Part shown: positions 16,863 through 28,695 of the stretch, in pieces
Numbering within the stretch: the first letter of the stretch is position 1
Layout: each line of letters starts with the position of its first letter
Assembly: GCA_029834535.1 (NCBI GenBank)
Contig: JAQMWT010000388.1
Span: 62,001-126,000 of the forward strand
DNA: 64,000 nucleotides
Reading direction: 5' to 3'
Source: Chrysophaeum taylorii
Taxonomy: Eukaryota; Sar; Pelagophyceae; Pelagomonadales; Pelagomonadaceae
Notes under the pieces: generated by a model
Databases searched by the model: none
Seen by the model: only the letters and a program-made list of their open reading frames with translations
Told to the model about the DNA's origin: nothing
Made by a program: the position numbers and the translations under genes

Positions 16863-19800
16863 ATGATGTCGTCGCGAGGTTTGGTGTGTATCATCATTCT
16901 CGGCATCGCGAGCGCGGTCGACCGCAGCAAGTTTCGGAAGTGCGGGGACACGAGGTTCTGCCGCGTTCATCGTAATGCGGCGGCCCCTCCTCCCGCGTTT
17001 TTCGTGGACCCGTCGACCGTGGCCCTCGACGACGACACCGGAGAGCTTACCTTGATGTTGCGGGGGGGCGGCGGTCCGCTCGCCGTGTCGGTGCAGCCGC
17101 ACCTCGACGCGGGCGTGGTGCGGGTGCGGATTGTCGACCCCGCGCGGCCGCGCTGGGAGCCAACGGACGTTTTGCTCTCGGAGACGTTCGCGCTCGACGC
17201 GGGCGCGGCGCTCGAGACGAACGACGACAAAGCGAGCCTTTTGCTTGGCGACGGGTCGCGCGTCGCGATCACGTACGCGCCCTTCGTCCTGGATTTGTGG
17301 GGGGCGGCGGGAGGATCGCAGCCATTGGCGCGCCTCAACGCCGAGCAGCTGCTCCACTTCGAGCGCGGCGGCGGCGGCGACGCGGCGGCGGCGGCGGCGA
17401 CGACGAGCGTGGAAATAGAGGCGACGGGCGAGGAAGCGCCCGCGGCCACGAATGAGGAGGAGGAGGAAGAAGAAGAATGTGCCGATGGCACGGCCTGGAA
17501 CGGCGAGGCGTGCCTGGAGATCGCGGGATACTGGGAGGACGGGCTCGCGCGGTTCGCCGACGGGTCTAAGGAAGTGAAACGAGAGGCTGCCACCAATTTG
17601 AAAACTTCGGCGGCGTTGTTGGACGTGTCGGAGTCGTTCGGCGGGCATCAGGACTCCGTGAAGAACGGACCGACCTCGGTCGGCGCCGACGTGACCTTCC
17701 CGAGCGCCGAGGCGCTGTTTGGGCTGGCCGAGCACGCGACGGGTCTGGCGCTCAAGCCGACGACGGGCGAGGTAGGCCCCAAGTACGGCGAGCCGTACCG
17801 GTTCTACAATCTGGACGTGTTCGAGTACGAGCTCGACGAGCCGATGGCACTGTACGGGTCGATTCCCCTCGCCTGGGGCCACTCGACCTCGACGGGAGAG
17901 ACGGTCGGCGCGTTCTGGAACAATCCCTCGGAGACTTTCGCGGACGTCGAGTGGATCGAGGCGAACGAGGGACGGCGCGTGCACTGGCTGTCGGAATCGG
18001 GGGTGATCGAGGTCTTTTTCATTTCCGGAAGCCCCCTCGGGGCGATGAGCAAGTTTGCCTCTCTGGTCGGGGCGCAGGAGCTCCCGCCGATCTTCGCGCT
18101 CGGCTACCACCAGTGTCGGTGGAACTACAAGGACGAAAAAGACGTCGCGGCCGTCCACGGAAACTTCGAGGCGCTCGACATCCCCTACGACGTGTTGTGG
18201 CTCGACATCGAGCACACCGACGGAAAGCGGTACTTCACCTGGGACAAGTTGTTGTTTCCGTCGCCCGTCGACATGCAGCGAAACCTCTCGAAGACGGGCC
18301 GCAAGATGGTGACGATCGTCGACCCGCACATAAAGCGCGACCCGAGCTACGCGATCCACAGCGAAGCCACGAGACTCGGGTTGTACATCAAGGACAAGTC
18401 GGGCTCCAAGGATTTTGACGGCTGGTGCTGGCCTGGAAGTTCCTCGTACCTCGACTTCACGTCGACGCGCGTCCGCGAGTGGTGGGCCGAGCGGTTTTCG
18501 CTCGAGAACTACCGAGGCTCGACGACCGACTTGTACACGTGGAACGACATGAACGAGCCCAGCGTTTTTAACGGTCCCGAGGTCACCATGTCCAAAGAGT
18601 GCCTCTCGCTCGACGGCGTCGAGCACCGCGAGTGGCACAACCTCTACGGCATGTACTTCGCGCGCGCGACCGCCGAGGGTCTCGCGCTCCGCGGACGATC
18701 ATCTTCTTCGGAACGAGAGGGCGGCAAGCGGCCGTTCGTGCTGACGCGCTCCTTCTACGCGGGCTCGCAGCGGTGGGGCGCGATGTGGACGGGCGACAAC
18801 GCGGCCCAATGGTCCCACCTCGAAATCGCCGCCCCGATGCTCCTGAGTATCAGCGTCTGCGGCTTCTCCTTCGCCGGCGCCGACGCGGGCGGATTCTTCG
18901 GCGATCCAGACCCCGAGCTCATGACGCGCTGGATACAGGCGGCGGCCTACACCCCCTTCTTCCGGGGTCACGCCCACCACGACGCCAAGCGCCGCGAGCC
19001 CTGGTCCTTCGGTGACCCCTGGACCCAGCGCGTTCGCGCCGCCATCGCCGACCGCTACGCTCTTCTGCCCTACTGGTACTCGACCTTCGCGCGCGCGCGA
19101 TTTGGGGGCGAGCCCGTCATGCGACCCGTCTGGGCCTGCGCCCCGACCGATCCGCAGGCCCTCGCCATCGACGACCAGTGGTTCATCGGCTCGGATCTCC
19201 TCGTCAAGCCCGCCGTCCAGCCGGGCGTCGATTCCGTCGACGTCTACGTCCCGAAAGGACCGTCCCTCTTCTTCGACGCGAGAATCGAGCACAAGCACGC
19301 CAAGTACGAGCCCGGCACCCTCGCCAGGCGCGTCCCCGCCCCCATCGACGGTCTCGGGGCGGCCGTCCCCGTCTTCCAGCGCGGCGGATCGATCGTCCCT
19401 CGTCAACGCCGCCTCCGTCGCTCCACCGTCCCCATGAGGACCGATCCCTACGAGCTTTCCGTCGCCCTCGACGCTTCCGGCAAAGCCGAGGGCCTCGTCT
19501 ACCTCGACGACCAGTCGACCTTCGCTTTCCGCGACGACAACGCCTTCTCATGGACGACCTTTGAATTCAAAGCCAACGCCCTCTCTGCCTCGGTCGCCGT
19601 CGGCGTCCTTCCGCCCGCGCTCGCCCGCGATCGCGCGACCTCGCTCGGCATCCGACTCCAAGAAAACGCCGCCTTCCAGCCTCCACCAAACATTGTGGAG
19701 CGAATCATCATCTTGGGTGCGTCTTTTTTTGTTTTTGACTCACTTTCTGTTTGTTAGGGCTGGCCGGTACCCCGAACCGCGTCGTCGTCCGCGACGGTCC

Positions 19801-19900
19801 CGCCCTCGACTTCGCCTGGGAAAGCGCCTCCAAGCGACTCGTCGTCCGCAAGCCCCAACTCAAGGTCGCCGACGCTTGGATCATCGACTTGGAGTTTTGA
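16863..19900 (+). CDS. GANAB: ER glucosidase II alpha subunit (GH31)
   Basis: Exons 16863-19716 and 19758-19900, 998 residues. The 41-nt intron 19717-19757 (GTGCGT...TTAG) joins RIIIL to GLAGTPNRVVV, the normal GH31 C-terminal strand. The protein starts with a signal peptide (SSRGLVCIIILGIASA) and the RSKFRKCGDTRFCRVHR block that marks glucosidase II alpha rather than lysosomal or invertase-type GH31. The catalytic motif WNDMNEP is at 560-566 with D562 as nucleophile; WLDIEHTDGKRYFTW is the upstream GH31 substrate-site block. It trims glucose from N-glycans in the ER lumen and so drives the calnexin cycle. An acidic insert near residues 185-205 (EEEEEEEE) is lineage-specific. An in-frame ATG at 16656 exists but would bury the signal peptide. 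Confidence 0.96.
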
Positions 19901-20262
19901 GGACGTTTTCGTTTCTGTTGCCGCGGCTCTTTTTCGCCGCGAAACATCAAAAAAATTAAACGAAGAACGATGATGTTGGGCGGATGATTGTGTGTGTTAT
20001 TGCCAACCAATAATTTCCTTTTCGGTCGTCATCATCATCAAAATAGCATCACGACACGGCGTCATTCTCAGATTAAGGCCGCCGTCGACCACCCGGCTCA
20101 ACAACAACCTTGGCGCGAATTCGAATCCATCACGGTTCGCAACAACCAGCAACATAGACCTTGTTGGATCTCCTCGTCTTTAAACGCCGACGCTCTCGGG
20201 CACACTGGTACTGGTGGTGCCACTGTACCAATGGTCGACGACGCATATAATATTTTTATTCG

Positions 20263-20302
<40 letters not shown>

Positions 20303-20854
20303 AGGGGTGGTCTAATCGTCGCCTCGTGCGTCTCATAAAAAAACGGCGTGTGTGTTGCGGGGATTTTGTGCTCGAGCCGCCAGCGTGGTATTTATTACCT
20401 CGTAAGTTGAGTGAACTCCCGAGTCGCATTTCTAATCACACCCCCCCCCAACCGACTACACACAGTGTAGTTGTGCCTGTCCAACTCGTAACCCCCCTCC
20501 CTCCGAATGAAATAAATAAATTTTGCACTACCACCACAAGCAGCCGAAACTTTAGTGGTAAAAAAAAAGCTCCTCAGACGACGACGACGCTTAATAACCG
20601 CAAATTTTCGTGTACCACAAACAAACAAACAAACAAACAAACAAACAAACAAACAAACAAACATACAAACAAAGCGGACTCATCTTACTAGAGGCGCGCA
20701 CCGTGCGTCTCGCGGCCGGCCGGCGGTTCGGAGAGATCGTCGACGAGTTTTCGTTGCGACAAAAATCAATGTAAATAAAAAAGTATAACCGCCGGACTCA
20801 AAAAAAAAAAAAAAGTGTTCATGCACAAGCTGGTGGTGGTGGTGGTGGTGGTGG
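19901..20854. repeat. Spacer rich in simple repeats (GAT, AAAC, TGG)
   Basis: No gene supported between convergent genes. It holds a GAT run (about 20263-20301), an AAAC tetranucleotide run (about 20617-20671), a poly-A tract (about 20801-20814) and a TGG run (about 20831-20854). The AAAC motif recurs at 26247-26278. Confidence 0.75.
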
Positions 20855-22786
20855 TCAAAGGCTGATGATGGTGAGGGATGGTCGCTGTGCAGCAGCGTAC
20901 TGGAGCCTCGCTCTGGCGTCATCAGTGAGGTGATTGTCCCTGCAGGGAAAACGAGCATAATTAGGAGAGAAGCACGGTACGCACATCACGCACGATATCC
21001 TAAGAAGTTCGAGCGTGGAGTTGTGGTTGAGGGCTTCGGCTATCCTCAAGGCGCCCCAGTCTGTGATGTTGTTGTTACCGATGTGGAGATCCGTGATCTT
21101 CACATCCTTGGCGAGAGCTTGGGCGATGAGGTTGGCGCCCTGGTCGCCAATGTTGTTGCCCCTGAGATAAACAGAGTGAGTCTCTATCTCTCGGGGTGCG
21201 GCGGGGCACAGACGCACGGAAGCCAGAGTCCCGTGAGGTTGTTCGAGGTCTTGTCGAGCGCGGCGACGAGAAATGCGACGCCCTCGGGACCAACGTCGGA
21301 TTGCCTGCGATCGGGTGAGGGAATCGGCGAAGGTGACGAGGGCGTACTGGAGAACGATTCTCTCGAGCGTCGCGTTATGTTCGAGCGCGGCGGCGACCAT
21401 CGCCGCGCCCTCGGCCCCGATGTTCGCGCCGTGCAGAAAGCAGAGTTTGTCTGTTCTCAACCCGTGGAGAATCTCTGCCTTTTTTGTCGCATCGACGACG
21501 CCTCTGGTCTCGAGTCTGGAAAAGCGTCGTCGGGTAAAAATTTGCATCGAGACGCACAGGCGCTTGTATCGAGCGAAGCGGCCGTAGCGACCGAGGCAGG
21601 CGATCTCGTCCGGCTCGAGCTCGAGGGGTCTCTGCCTGAGGGATCGAACGTAGCCGGAGGCCGTTGGTTCGAGAAGTTGGTGGAGGTCCGCGAAGGGCAC
21701 GAGCGGCTCGGCGTCGGCCGCTCGGAGACCGTGAGATAAAGCGAAGGCGTGTTCTCGCGCGGCGAGAAGCAGGACGCCGCGGATAACGGTTTCTCGCGCG
21801 CTCCGTTTCTCGAGCGAGAACTGTCGTCCGCGTAGCTGCGTCGCGAAGGCCTTGGCTACTCGGTCGTCTGCGAGCAGCCGAGAGACGCATTTGTTAAACT
21901 CGGCGTGAGCGCTCGCCGGCGACGCGCCGAGGCCGCATTCGACGGCCGTCGAGGTCATCGCGATCTTCGCTGCCAGGACCTTTTGGTCCGCGGGACCCCC
22001 CGTCGATAAGTCGATCGCGAGCCGCCGGACGCGACCGCACTCTTCGCGAAGCTCGCTCCAACACACCGATTCTTTCTCTTCGTCAAAGCTGCCGCGGGTT
22101 CTCGCGTACGTCGCCACGACTGCCACGAGGTCGTCGACGATCGTCGAGAGCTTTGCGGTCCGGCACGCGTCGATTCCCTTGATGAGCCGCCGCGCGTTTT
22201 CCTCGAGCGATTGAATGCCTCCCGTCGAGTTTGTCATTACGCGAAGCCCAAACTCGATCGGGAACGTCTCGTCGAGCGCCATCGAGGGGACGCGCTGCGG
22301 CGTGCAGTGCTCGAAGGCCCGTTCCAGAAATCCGCATTCGTCGTCGTCGTGCTCCAAGGCCCGTTCCAGAAACTCGCACTCGTCGTTCTCGTGCTCGAAG
22401 GCCCGTTCTAGAAACTCGCATTCGTCGTCGTCCTCCAACGTCTCTTCCAACGATTCAGACGACGACGACGAAGCGTTGTTCGAAGCGTTGTTCGAGCTCT
22501 CGTCTCGCCGCGCGAGCGACGAAACGAAGTCGGCCATCGACTTGCACGACTTGCGCCACCGCCAGTGGAACAGTTTCCACTCGAGAAGAGCGAGCTCGCC
22601 CTTGTGCGTCCTGTCGAGTTCGCTGAAGAGGGCCGCGCGATCAACTGCACCAAGGACTACGTCGAAGCAGTGCTCAAACGCCAAGTCGAATGCATCGTCG
22701 AGCGGAAGGACTCGGGCTTGATCCCCGAGCTGCAGCTCCTTCCGGAGCTCGGCGAACGACGTCTCGGCGTTGCGCCGCTTCGACAT
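20855..22786 (-). CDS. Leucine-rich-repeat (ribonuclease-inhibitor type) protein, four exons
   Basis: Exons on minus: 22786-21348, 21304-21218, 21161-20994, 20939-20855; 592 residues. The three introns are 43 (21305-21347), 56 (21162-21217) and 54 nt (20940-20993), with GTACGC, GTGCGT and GTGCGT donors. Splicing yields successive LRRs: LHGANIGAEGAAMVAAALEH, LQQSDVGPEGVAFLVAALDK, LPGNNIGDQGANLIAQALAK, IGNNNITDWGALRIAEALNH and ISDNHLTDDARARLQYA. The N-terminal part has a degenerate EF-hand-like DRTHKGELALLEW and three 14-residue repeats of the form DECEFLERAFEH (DNA about 22308-22434). RI-type LRRs bind proteins; no catalytic domain is seen. An upstream in-frame start at 22948 is possible but adds low-complexity sequence. 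Confidence 0.85.
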   Translation of the reverse strand: MSKRRNAETSFAELRKELQLGDQARVLPLDDAFDLAFEHCFDVVLGAVDRAALFSELDRTHKGELALLEWKLFHWRWRKSCKSMADFVSSLARRDESSNNASNNASSSSSESLEETLEDDDECEFLERAFEHENDECEFLERALEHDDDECGFLERAFEHCTPQRVPSMALDETFPIEFGLRVMTNSTGGIQSLEENARRLIKGIDACRTAKLSTIVDDLVAVVATYARTRGSFDEEKESVCWSELREECGRVRRLAIDLSTGGPADQKVLAAKIAMTSTAVECGLGASPASAHAEFNKCVSRLLADDRVAKAFATQLRGRQFSLEKRSARETVIRGVLLLAAREHAFALSHGLRAADAEPLVPFADLHQLLEPTASGYVRSLRQRPLELEPDEIACLGRYGRFARYKRLCVSMQIFTRRRFSRLETRGVVDATKKAEILHGLRTDKLCFLHGANIGAEGAAMVAAALEHNATLERIVLQYALVTFADSLTRSQAIRRWSRGRRISRRRARQDLEQPHGTLASVRLCPAAPREIETHSVYLRGNNIGDQGANLIAQALAKDVKITDLHIGNNNITDWGALRIAEALNHNSTLELLRISCVMCVPCFSPNYARFPCRDNHLTDDARARLQYAAAQRPSLTIISL

Positions 22787-23296
22787 TATCCAGACGCCCT
22801 CGGCCGTCCGTCCGTCCGTAAAAAAAGCCTTCCTCCCACGTATTTTGACCCTTTTTTGACCGAATTTTTCGAAAAATAAGGTTCCGTTTAAGAACATTCC
22901 GTTCCGGTACTTGGTTGTTGGGGGCCGCACTACACCCCCCCCCCTCATAGGAGTCGAGTCGACCTTCTTCTTCCAAACCTTCTCAAGCCGTGTGGGGGGT
23001 CTTCCTATGACTGACCTGGCGGACGTTCCTAAGATAAAAGCACCCTCCAGCTCGGGAGCTCTCGACTGCGCTCCCCAGAGGGTGGGTGAAGGATTTCATG
23101 CCACTTGATCTAAATTCACTTCACTTCACTTTCATTCGAAGCCAGGGACGCTCTCGAGATGATGCGCGACCGTTGTGGGTGGATGGTGGTTTGAACGAAA
23201 CAGGTGCCAGTCGACAACCACACTCGTGAGCGGGAGGAGGTGGCGGCGATCGAGAGGATGGATGGAGGGATGAACACACAAATAATTCTTCTTCTT
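22787..23296. other. Intergenic spacer
   Basis: No supported gene. Contains a C-run near 22927-22944 and the 3' side of the Borealin gene. Confidence 0.5.
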
Positions 23297-23992
23297 TCAC
23301 CCTTGGAGCGTCTTCATAACATTGGCAATGTCGGTCTGGAGCGACTGGAGCTGGGAGAGCGTGTACTGCTTGAGCTCAGGCGCGTCGGTGAGAACCTTGA
23401 GGGTGTCGGGCTCACTGAGGCTGACGCAACCGTCGCCGGTAGGGAGTTCGACGAGGAGGTTTGTGTCTTTCTGGAGGCGAGGGCGACTGCCCTTGACCTT
23501 GATGGTGGCGGAGAGCTTGGTTGTCGAGGAGGGAACGGGCACCAGCGGCGAGCCGTTGACGGACATGATGGCTTCGCCGAGGCGCGGGGCACGCGACGAG
23601 GTGGCCGCGCCTCCGGGCGTTTTGGCAAAGATCTTACTCGGCGCGGTCTTGGCGACTTCAAAGGCTGCTGCTTTTTTGAGCGCCTCGTCGATGCTGCCGC
23701 CAAACTCGCGAGAGAAGTGCTCGACCTTCATCTCGCGCACCTTGCGCGGGATTTTAAGGAGCTCGACGTGGAAGTTGTTTAGGAACTCCTGCCTCAGATC
23801 TCCCATCGCGCGCTTGAGTTTTTTGATGCGTCGCTCGTTTTCGTGTTCGAGTTCGCTAATGACGGTTTCGACATAATCGGGAGAGATCCGGTCGTCCGCG
23901 GAGGGTTCGGTGGTGGTGTTGTCCCCCAAGGCGCTCGCGTGCGCTTCGACGAGTTCCTTGCCGCGCCGCTTCCGAGCTTTTCTCGGGGGCAT
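23297..23992 (-). CDS. Borealin-like subunit of the chromosomal passenger complex
   Basis: 231 residues from the ATG at 23992 (a second ATG at 24013 would add 7). The N-terminal helix ([20 protein letters not shown], then [20 protein letters not shown]) matches the Borealin N terminus that forms the three-helix bundle with INCENP and Survivin, including the ellklPk-x-vR-x-m core. The middle has [20 protein letters not shown] followed by VNGSPL, the conserved R-x-GE-x-x-S-x-x-GSP motif, and the C-terminal part is the dimerisation region ending [14 protein letters not shown]. The complex directs Aurora kinase at centromeres and in cytokinesis. It begins [12 protein letters not shown], a basic stretch expected for DNA contact. 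Divergent from the sigma-factor gene. Confidence 0.8.
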   Translation of the reverse strand: MPPRKARKRRGKELVEAHASALGDNTTTEPSADDRISPDYVETVISELEHENERRIKKLKRAMGDLRQEFLNNFHVELLKIPRKVREMKVEHFSREFGGSIDEALKKAAAFEVAKTAPSKIFAKTPGGAATSSRAPRLGEAIMSVNGSPLVPVPSSTTKLSATIKVKGSRPRLQKDTNLLVELPTGDGCVSLSEPDTLKVLTDAPELKQYTLSQLQSLQTDIANVMKTLQG

Positions 23993-24168
23993 CGTCCTTC
24001 GTTTCAAAGTCAACTGTCCCTATTAGGGTAAGGAATCATAAGAAGGACCGTTCAGGATTCCGTTCGCGTTCGTGCCGATGTACTGCAAACGGACTGAGAG
24101 TCGTCAGCTACTTCAACCGCACTATTCTCGCCAAAGACGCCGCCGTGTTCAAGTTGGATGCGGGGGTC

Positions 24169-25884
24169 ATGAGTCGGCGGCGGCGAGAGGGTGGGGTCGA
24201 GCGTTCAATGGTGGGTGGACGGGAGGTCGTGCTGAGTGTAATGTGCGCGTTGGGCGTTGCTGGGCTCGGCGTCATTCCCCCGCATCAAGCGGGGATGGCG
24301 AGGTCGCGCGGGAGCCCGCAGGCGATGGCCATCACGAAGACGACGACGCCGTCGACGGCGCGATCATCTGTTGAGGGTCAACTCGAAGTACTGGCGCAGA
24401 AGCAGGCGCGGCAGATGCGGAGTTCGTCGACGGCGCAGCTGCGCGACTGGGCGTCGAACCGAGACGTGACGACAGACGAACTTCTGGAGAAGTTGGCCTC
24501 GCTCGAGACGGAAAAGCGGCGAGATGCCGCCAAACTCGAGCACCTCGTGCGCAAGGACTATTTGCCGGTCGTGCCGGCGCCGCCGCCGCCCGTTGAAGGT
24601 GATGCCGGCGAAAAGAGCCTCGGAGCGATGATCGCCGAGCTCGAGGAGAAGGATCGCGAGCGGCGCAAGGCCAAGATCCTCGACGGCGTCGAGCGACAGA
24701 AGCGGCAGAGCAAGGCCTCTACCAAGGCAGCCGCGGTGGCACGCAAACCTCAGACGTCGAGTAGTTATTCTGAAAAGAAGGTGAAGACGCGCGAGGTCGA
24801 CGTGAGGAGCAACAGCAGCCTCTACGGTCGCGCGCCCGGATTGTACGCCGATGGCGACATGGGGCTGTTCATGCAGATCACGAGCATGGGCCAGGCCTCG
24901 CAGCGGCTGCTGCGTGCTGACGAGGAGGTCGAGTTAGCCCGCCGGGTGCAAAAGCTTCAGAGTTGGAAGGGCCAACGCGAGAAGCTCCACGACAAGCTGC
25001 ATCGCGAGCCGACCGAGCTCGAGTGGGCCAAGGCGTGCGGCATCGCGAGCGCTAAAGTCGAGAGCGGCGCCTTCTCCGAAGCGCGGCGCAAGTGCGAGGA
25101 GGCCAAGCAAATCATGATCTCGGCCAATCTTCGGCTCGTTATATCAATCGCCAAGCGGTACCAGCACCGCGGCCTCGACTTCCAGGACCTCATGCAGGAG
25201 GGTGTCTTTGGGTTGAGCCGCGCGGTCGAGAAGTTCGACCCCGAGCGCGGCTTCAAGTTCTCGACATACGCGACCTGGTGGGTGCGCCAGTCCATGATGC
25301 GAGCGATCGCCGACCAGTCGCGCGTCATCCGCCTCCCCGTCCACATTCACGACCAGCTTCAGTCGATCAAGAAGACGTCGCGAGAGCTGAGGGCCGACCT
25401 CGGCCGCGACCCAACAAACGACGAGATTTCGGAGCGAATCGACCTCGCCGCCACGAAAATCGACTTCATCCTTAACTGCGAGAACCAGGTCCTCTCGATG
25501 GAGGAAGAGCGCAGCGTCGGCGGCCGCAAGGGCTCGGGCGCGGGCTCGGGTGGCAGCGGCAGCACCGTCAGACTCAGCGACTCCATCGCCGACCCCGGCC
25601 AGCTCCCCGACGAACGCGCCGACGACTCTCAACTCCGGGACGCCGTGCGCGAACTTCTCCGCACCACGCTCAACGACCGCGAGATCGCCGTCATTAACCT
25701 CAGATTTGGCCTCGCCGACGGACGCTGCCGCACTCTCGAAGAAATCGGCAACGTCTTCTCCATTACGCGAGAGCGTGTCCGACAAATCGAGGCCCGCGCC
25801 CTCCACAAACTCCGCCAGCCCTACCGGAACCACAAGCTCGAGTCTTACTGCGACCAGCGCGACGACTTCGCGCTAACCGCGTAA
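24169..25884 (+). CDS. Plastid RNA polymerase sigma factor (sigma-70 family)
   Basis: 571 residues from 24169; alternative starts at 24145 and 24208. Region 1.2 is seen in [16 protein letters not shown]; region 2 in [40 protein letters not shown] and [13 protein letters not shown]; region 3 in [19 protein letters not shown]; region 4 in [15 protein letters not shown] and [19 protein letters not shown], the -35 binding helix-turn-helix. The N terminus has a hydrophobic stretch ([17 protein letters not shown]) able to act as the ER signal part of a bipartite plastid leader, then a long disordered linker. It should direct the plastid-encoded RNA polymerase to -10/-35 promoters. A Gly/Ser-rich insert (about [11 protein letters not shown]) between regions 3 and 4 is unusual. 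No intron. Confidence 0.93.
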   Translation: MSRRRREGGVERSMVGGREVVLSVMCALGVAGLGVIPPHQAGMARSRGSPQAMAITKTTTPSTARSSVEGQLEVLAQKQARQMRSSSTAQLRDWASNRDVTTDELLEKLASLETEKRRDAAKLEHLVRKDYLPVVPAPPPPVEGDAGEKSLGAMIAELEEKDRERRKAKILDGVERQKRQSKASTKAAAVARKPQTSSSYSEKKVKTREVDVRSNSSLYGRAPGLYADGDMGLFMQITSMGQASQRLLRADEEVELARRVQKLQSWKGQREKLHDKLHREPTELEWAKACGIASAKVESGAFSEARRKCEEAKQIMISANLRLVISIAKRYQHRGLDFQDLMQEGVFGLSRAVEKFDPERGFKFSTYATWWVRQSMMRAIADQSRVIRLPVHIHDQLQSIKKTSRELRADLGRDPTNDEISERIDLAATKIDFILNCENQVLSMEEERSVGGRKGSGAGSGGSGSTVRLSDSIADPGQLPDERADDSQLRDAVRELLRTTLNDREIAVINLRFGLADGRCRTLEEIGNVFSITRERVRQIEARALHKLRQPYRNHKLESYCDQRDDFALTA

Positions 25885-26664
25885 TCGCTCCCTTCTCCTC
25901 TAGAGAAGCCCTCTTGTAGACACGAAGACGCCATCGACTTTCGACGCGATTCTTATACGCCGCCCCCAAGATTGTTGTAAAACGCACGACTTTGATGATG
26001 ACTTTTGTTGCGCGCCGCTTTTCTTCTTTTCTTCTTTTCCCGCGTGGTCTCGTCGCCTCGATTATTTTTCTTCGCTTCTATTTTACTTCTGCCTTTTCGA
26101 CAACTTCGTATTTCGTTTTTTTTTTTTCAGAAAAAAAGATATCATTTTCTTTATTGTACAAAGAAAGGGAAAGGTCGGCGGTGTCGAGAAACTCCAGCAT
26201 GCTCACCAATTGGCACAATATCCCCGTTTGCAAGAAAGAAAGAATGAACAAACAAACAAACAAACAAACAAACAAACCTCGTGGTTTTCGGAATCTTTTT
26301 GTTGTTTTCGTGATTTCCCCTTCACGGCAATTGTGCCGCCAAAAAAAAAGCCCAAGACGGCCGTCCCAGAAAGAGCGACGTCTCGTTATATAATTCCCGC
26401 TGTTGCTTCTTCTTCTTCTTCTTCATCTTCAAGACGCTTGTCGAGCAGCTGCGAGCGCCATGTCCCTTTTCCGAGTTCGAGACACCCTCGCCCGTCGCCA
26501 TAATTTATTTACTACTATTGGTCGCCGTGTATGTAAAATCAGCGTAATAAAATTGAGATCGTCCACTTATGAGGCTGCGCGATCTAAGGCGGTGGCCCTT
26601 CTCTTGCACCCTGCTTGCGTCTTCATATAACAACGACAGCTCCGTGAGGAGAAAAAAGTCGAGC
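25885..26664. repeat. Spacer with AAAC tetranucleotide repeat
   Basis: Nothing coding is supported. An AAAC run covers about 26247-26278, and a CTT run lies near 26407-26427. The stretch is more AT-rich and pyrimidine-rich than the genes and separates two convergent genes. Confidence 0.65.
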
Positions 26665-27213
26665 TCAGCAGGCTGCGTCGACGGCGGCGTTTGGCGCTTC
26701 TGTGGTGGCCCTCCTTGCTTTTGCTGTCCGTTCGATCTCGCGGCGTTGCTCTTCCTCTGCGCGCACTTTCACCAACGATGTGACAAAGACGCACCAAGCT
26801 TGCGCTGCTCTTCGCGTTCCTTTTCTTCTCGCATCGCATCGACGACCCACCTGTTTTGTCGACGAAGCGCTTCAAAAAAATAATGTGTGTACCACGCACT
26901 GGTATTTCGAGTTGTTCAACCCGAAGATGTTGGCCACGACCTCACCAACGAACTCCGCGCCTCTCAGCGTCTTCTCGGACGCCCACAAACTTACGTGCAA
27001 GCCCTTTCGCCACCACGGTAGTGGCTCCCTCGTCTCCCAGTAGTACGGCCCGAACGCGATCTCTGACATGATCAATTCCTCCAAACGCTTCTCTAGTGCA
27101 CTCTTCTCGTCGGGAGCCTCGCATGGGACCTCGTCCTCGGGCTCGCCGCGTTCTGCCCGCTCGCGTCTCGCACGCTCGTCATCGACGATCTTGCCAAAGA
27201 CCGTAGGGGTCAT
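26665..27213 (-). CDS. FAM177-like protein, three exons
   Basis: Exons on minus: 27213-26900, 26850-26795, 26756-26665; 153 residues. Introns are 49 nt (26851-26899) and 38 nt (26757-26794), both with GTGCGT donors. Splicing joins FGLNNSKYQ to WVVDAMREEKEREEQRKL and then EEEQRREIERTAKARRA, an uninterrupted charged helix. The FGPYYWETREPLPWWRKG, then VGEVVANIFGLNNSKYQ and the acidic/basic helix follow the order of FAM177 (WGPYLWF..., LG..IASVLGIStPKYQYAIDEYYR, Glu-rich helix). The function of FAM177 is poorly known; animal members are linked to the Golgi. The 38-nt intron has an alternative acceptor nine bases earlier that keeps the frame. Confidence 0.72.
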
Positions 27214-27864
27214 TCCGAATGACCCTATCCTTATTTACACTTACCCTAACTGTCGTGTAACTGAAGAAGAAGATTTCGCTGACTCAGGGAACAAAACGTA
27301 CAGATTCGCTGAATCAGTGCAGGGGGAAGAAAGCCAAACGAATGAAATGAAATTAATCCTCGTCATCTCCTTTGCTGCCGCTGCTGCTGCTGCTACGAAG
27401 TGAAGGAAGGGAGTTAACTGGTAGGTAGTCTATTCTCGCACGCCCCTACGCATGAGACGACCGTCACCACGGGCTGTGTTCGTCGGGGGCGTGCGTCGCC
27501 GTTCTCTTCGTCGTCGACAAGACCGGACAAGACCAGATGTGATCAGATTCGATGGGCGTGTGGTGTTTGTTTTTTGTTTCTTCTTCGAAGTAGTACGAAA
27601 TCCCTGGCGCGTGGTATACCTTTTGACCACGTGTCTACGAGGCGTGTGTCTAACCCAGTAGCAAAGAATGTATTGCTACCTTTGTGCAAGTTCCACGTGT
27701 CGTACAGCAAGTCGCATACCGAATAGTGAATGTAGATAGTGGTTCAGGTTGAAGTGAACCTATCTCAAGGCGCCGATCAGCCAGCGACTGATTGGATTGT
27801 TCTTTACTTTCTCTGGCTGTCGCAAACAATCAGCCGCGTTATAGTGCGAGAAGGCCGCGAAAAA
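27214..27864. other. Intergenic spacer between divergent genes
   Basis: About 650 bp with no supported gene. Short CTG/GCT run near 27374-27395 and repeated GACAAGACCGGACAAGACCA-like decamers near 27515-27537. Confidence 0.5.
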
Positions 27865-28695
27865 ATGGCTACCTGGTTCTTGCAAGACGAAGACCGCGCG
27901 GACTACGACGACGTCTGGTCGGTGTCCGACGACGAGGACCTGTCGCCACACGGCAATGCGTCGACTCGCGAGCGCGAGATTCGTGCTGCGTGGTAAGTCC
28001 TTCTTCGTGTGTCAGTCAGTACCTATGGATGAGATGTGCGAATGCGTAGGCGCGCCAAATGGACGCGGCGGCACGAACGACGACCGGAGGAGCACGAAGC
28101 CGAGTCGCGTGCGACCGAGCAGCCCGCGTGGCAGCCGACTTTGTCAGACCTGCACATGCAGTTCGACCTGAGCCCCGCCTATTTCGTGTACTCGGCGCCG
28201 GCGCGTTCCTCGGCAATCGAGCAGCGGCCCCGCGAGGCCCCCAGCGAGGCGCAGAGCGTCCGCGACTCGCACGGCTCCTTCGAGAATGCCGAAGCTCCAA
28301 ATTCGCCGCGCGGCGTCGAGGCGCGCGCTTCCGACTATTACAAGCCCAAGCGCGTCGAAGCCTCCCGGCCCGGCCACAACCTCCGAAACGAACTCGCCAA
28401 GGACACCCCCCTCCTGTTCGATCCCCCGGTCGCGCCGCGGAGCGGTCGGACGGGATCAGTCGGCGGCGACCCGTACGGCGTCGTCTCGTACGAGCCGCGC
28501 GGACTCGAGTTCCACAGGCCAAACTCGCTTCCCATGGAAAAAATCCGCCACTCGAGCACGTGGCCGCTCTCCCTCGACACCATCGGTGCTCCTCGGGGCC
28601 CCGCACGTGGCAGGTCGCATCGCCCCCCGGGTGGCAGATCCCTGTTCTCCTCGTGTTGCGGCGCCGCCGACCATACCGGCGAGCGCGGCCTGTGA
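27865..28695 (+). CDS. Acidic, largely disordered protein of unknown function, two exons
   Basis: Exons 27865-27992 and 28050-28695, 257 residues; the 57-nt intron (GTAAGT...GTAG) joins REREIRAAW to RAKWTRRHERRPEEHEAES without a break. I do not recognise it. It starts MATWFLQDEDRADYDDVWSV and then DDED, is rich in Pro, Ser, Arg and acidic residues, has no signal peptide or transmembrane helix, and contains a conserved-looking LHMQFDLSPAYFVYSAP. It is likely a scaffold or regulatory protein. An in-frame upstream ATG at 27739 adds a more hydrophobic stretch but does not resemble a signal peptide. Confidence 0.6.

Noticed and set aside
16437-18638. Long minus-strand open frame opposite glucosidase II alpha
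   Set aside because: Arg/Pro/Val-rich shadow of the GH31 gene; the sense strand carries the catalytic motifs.
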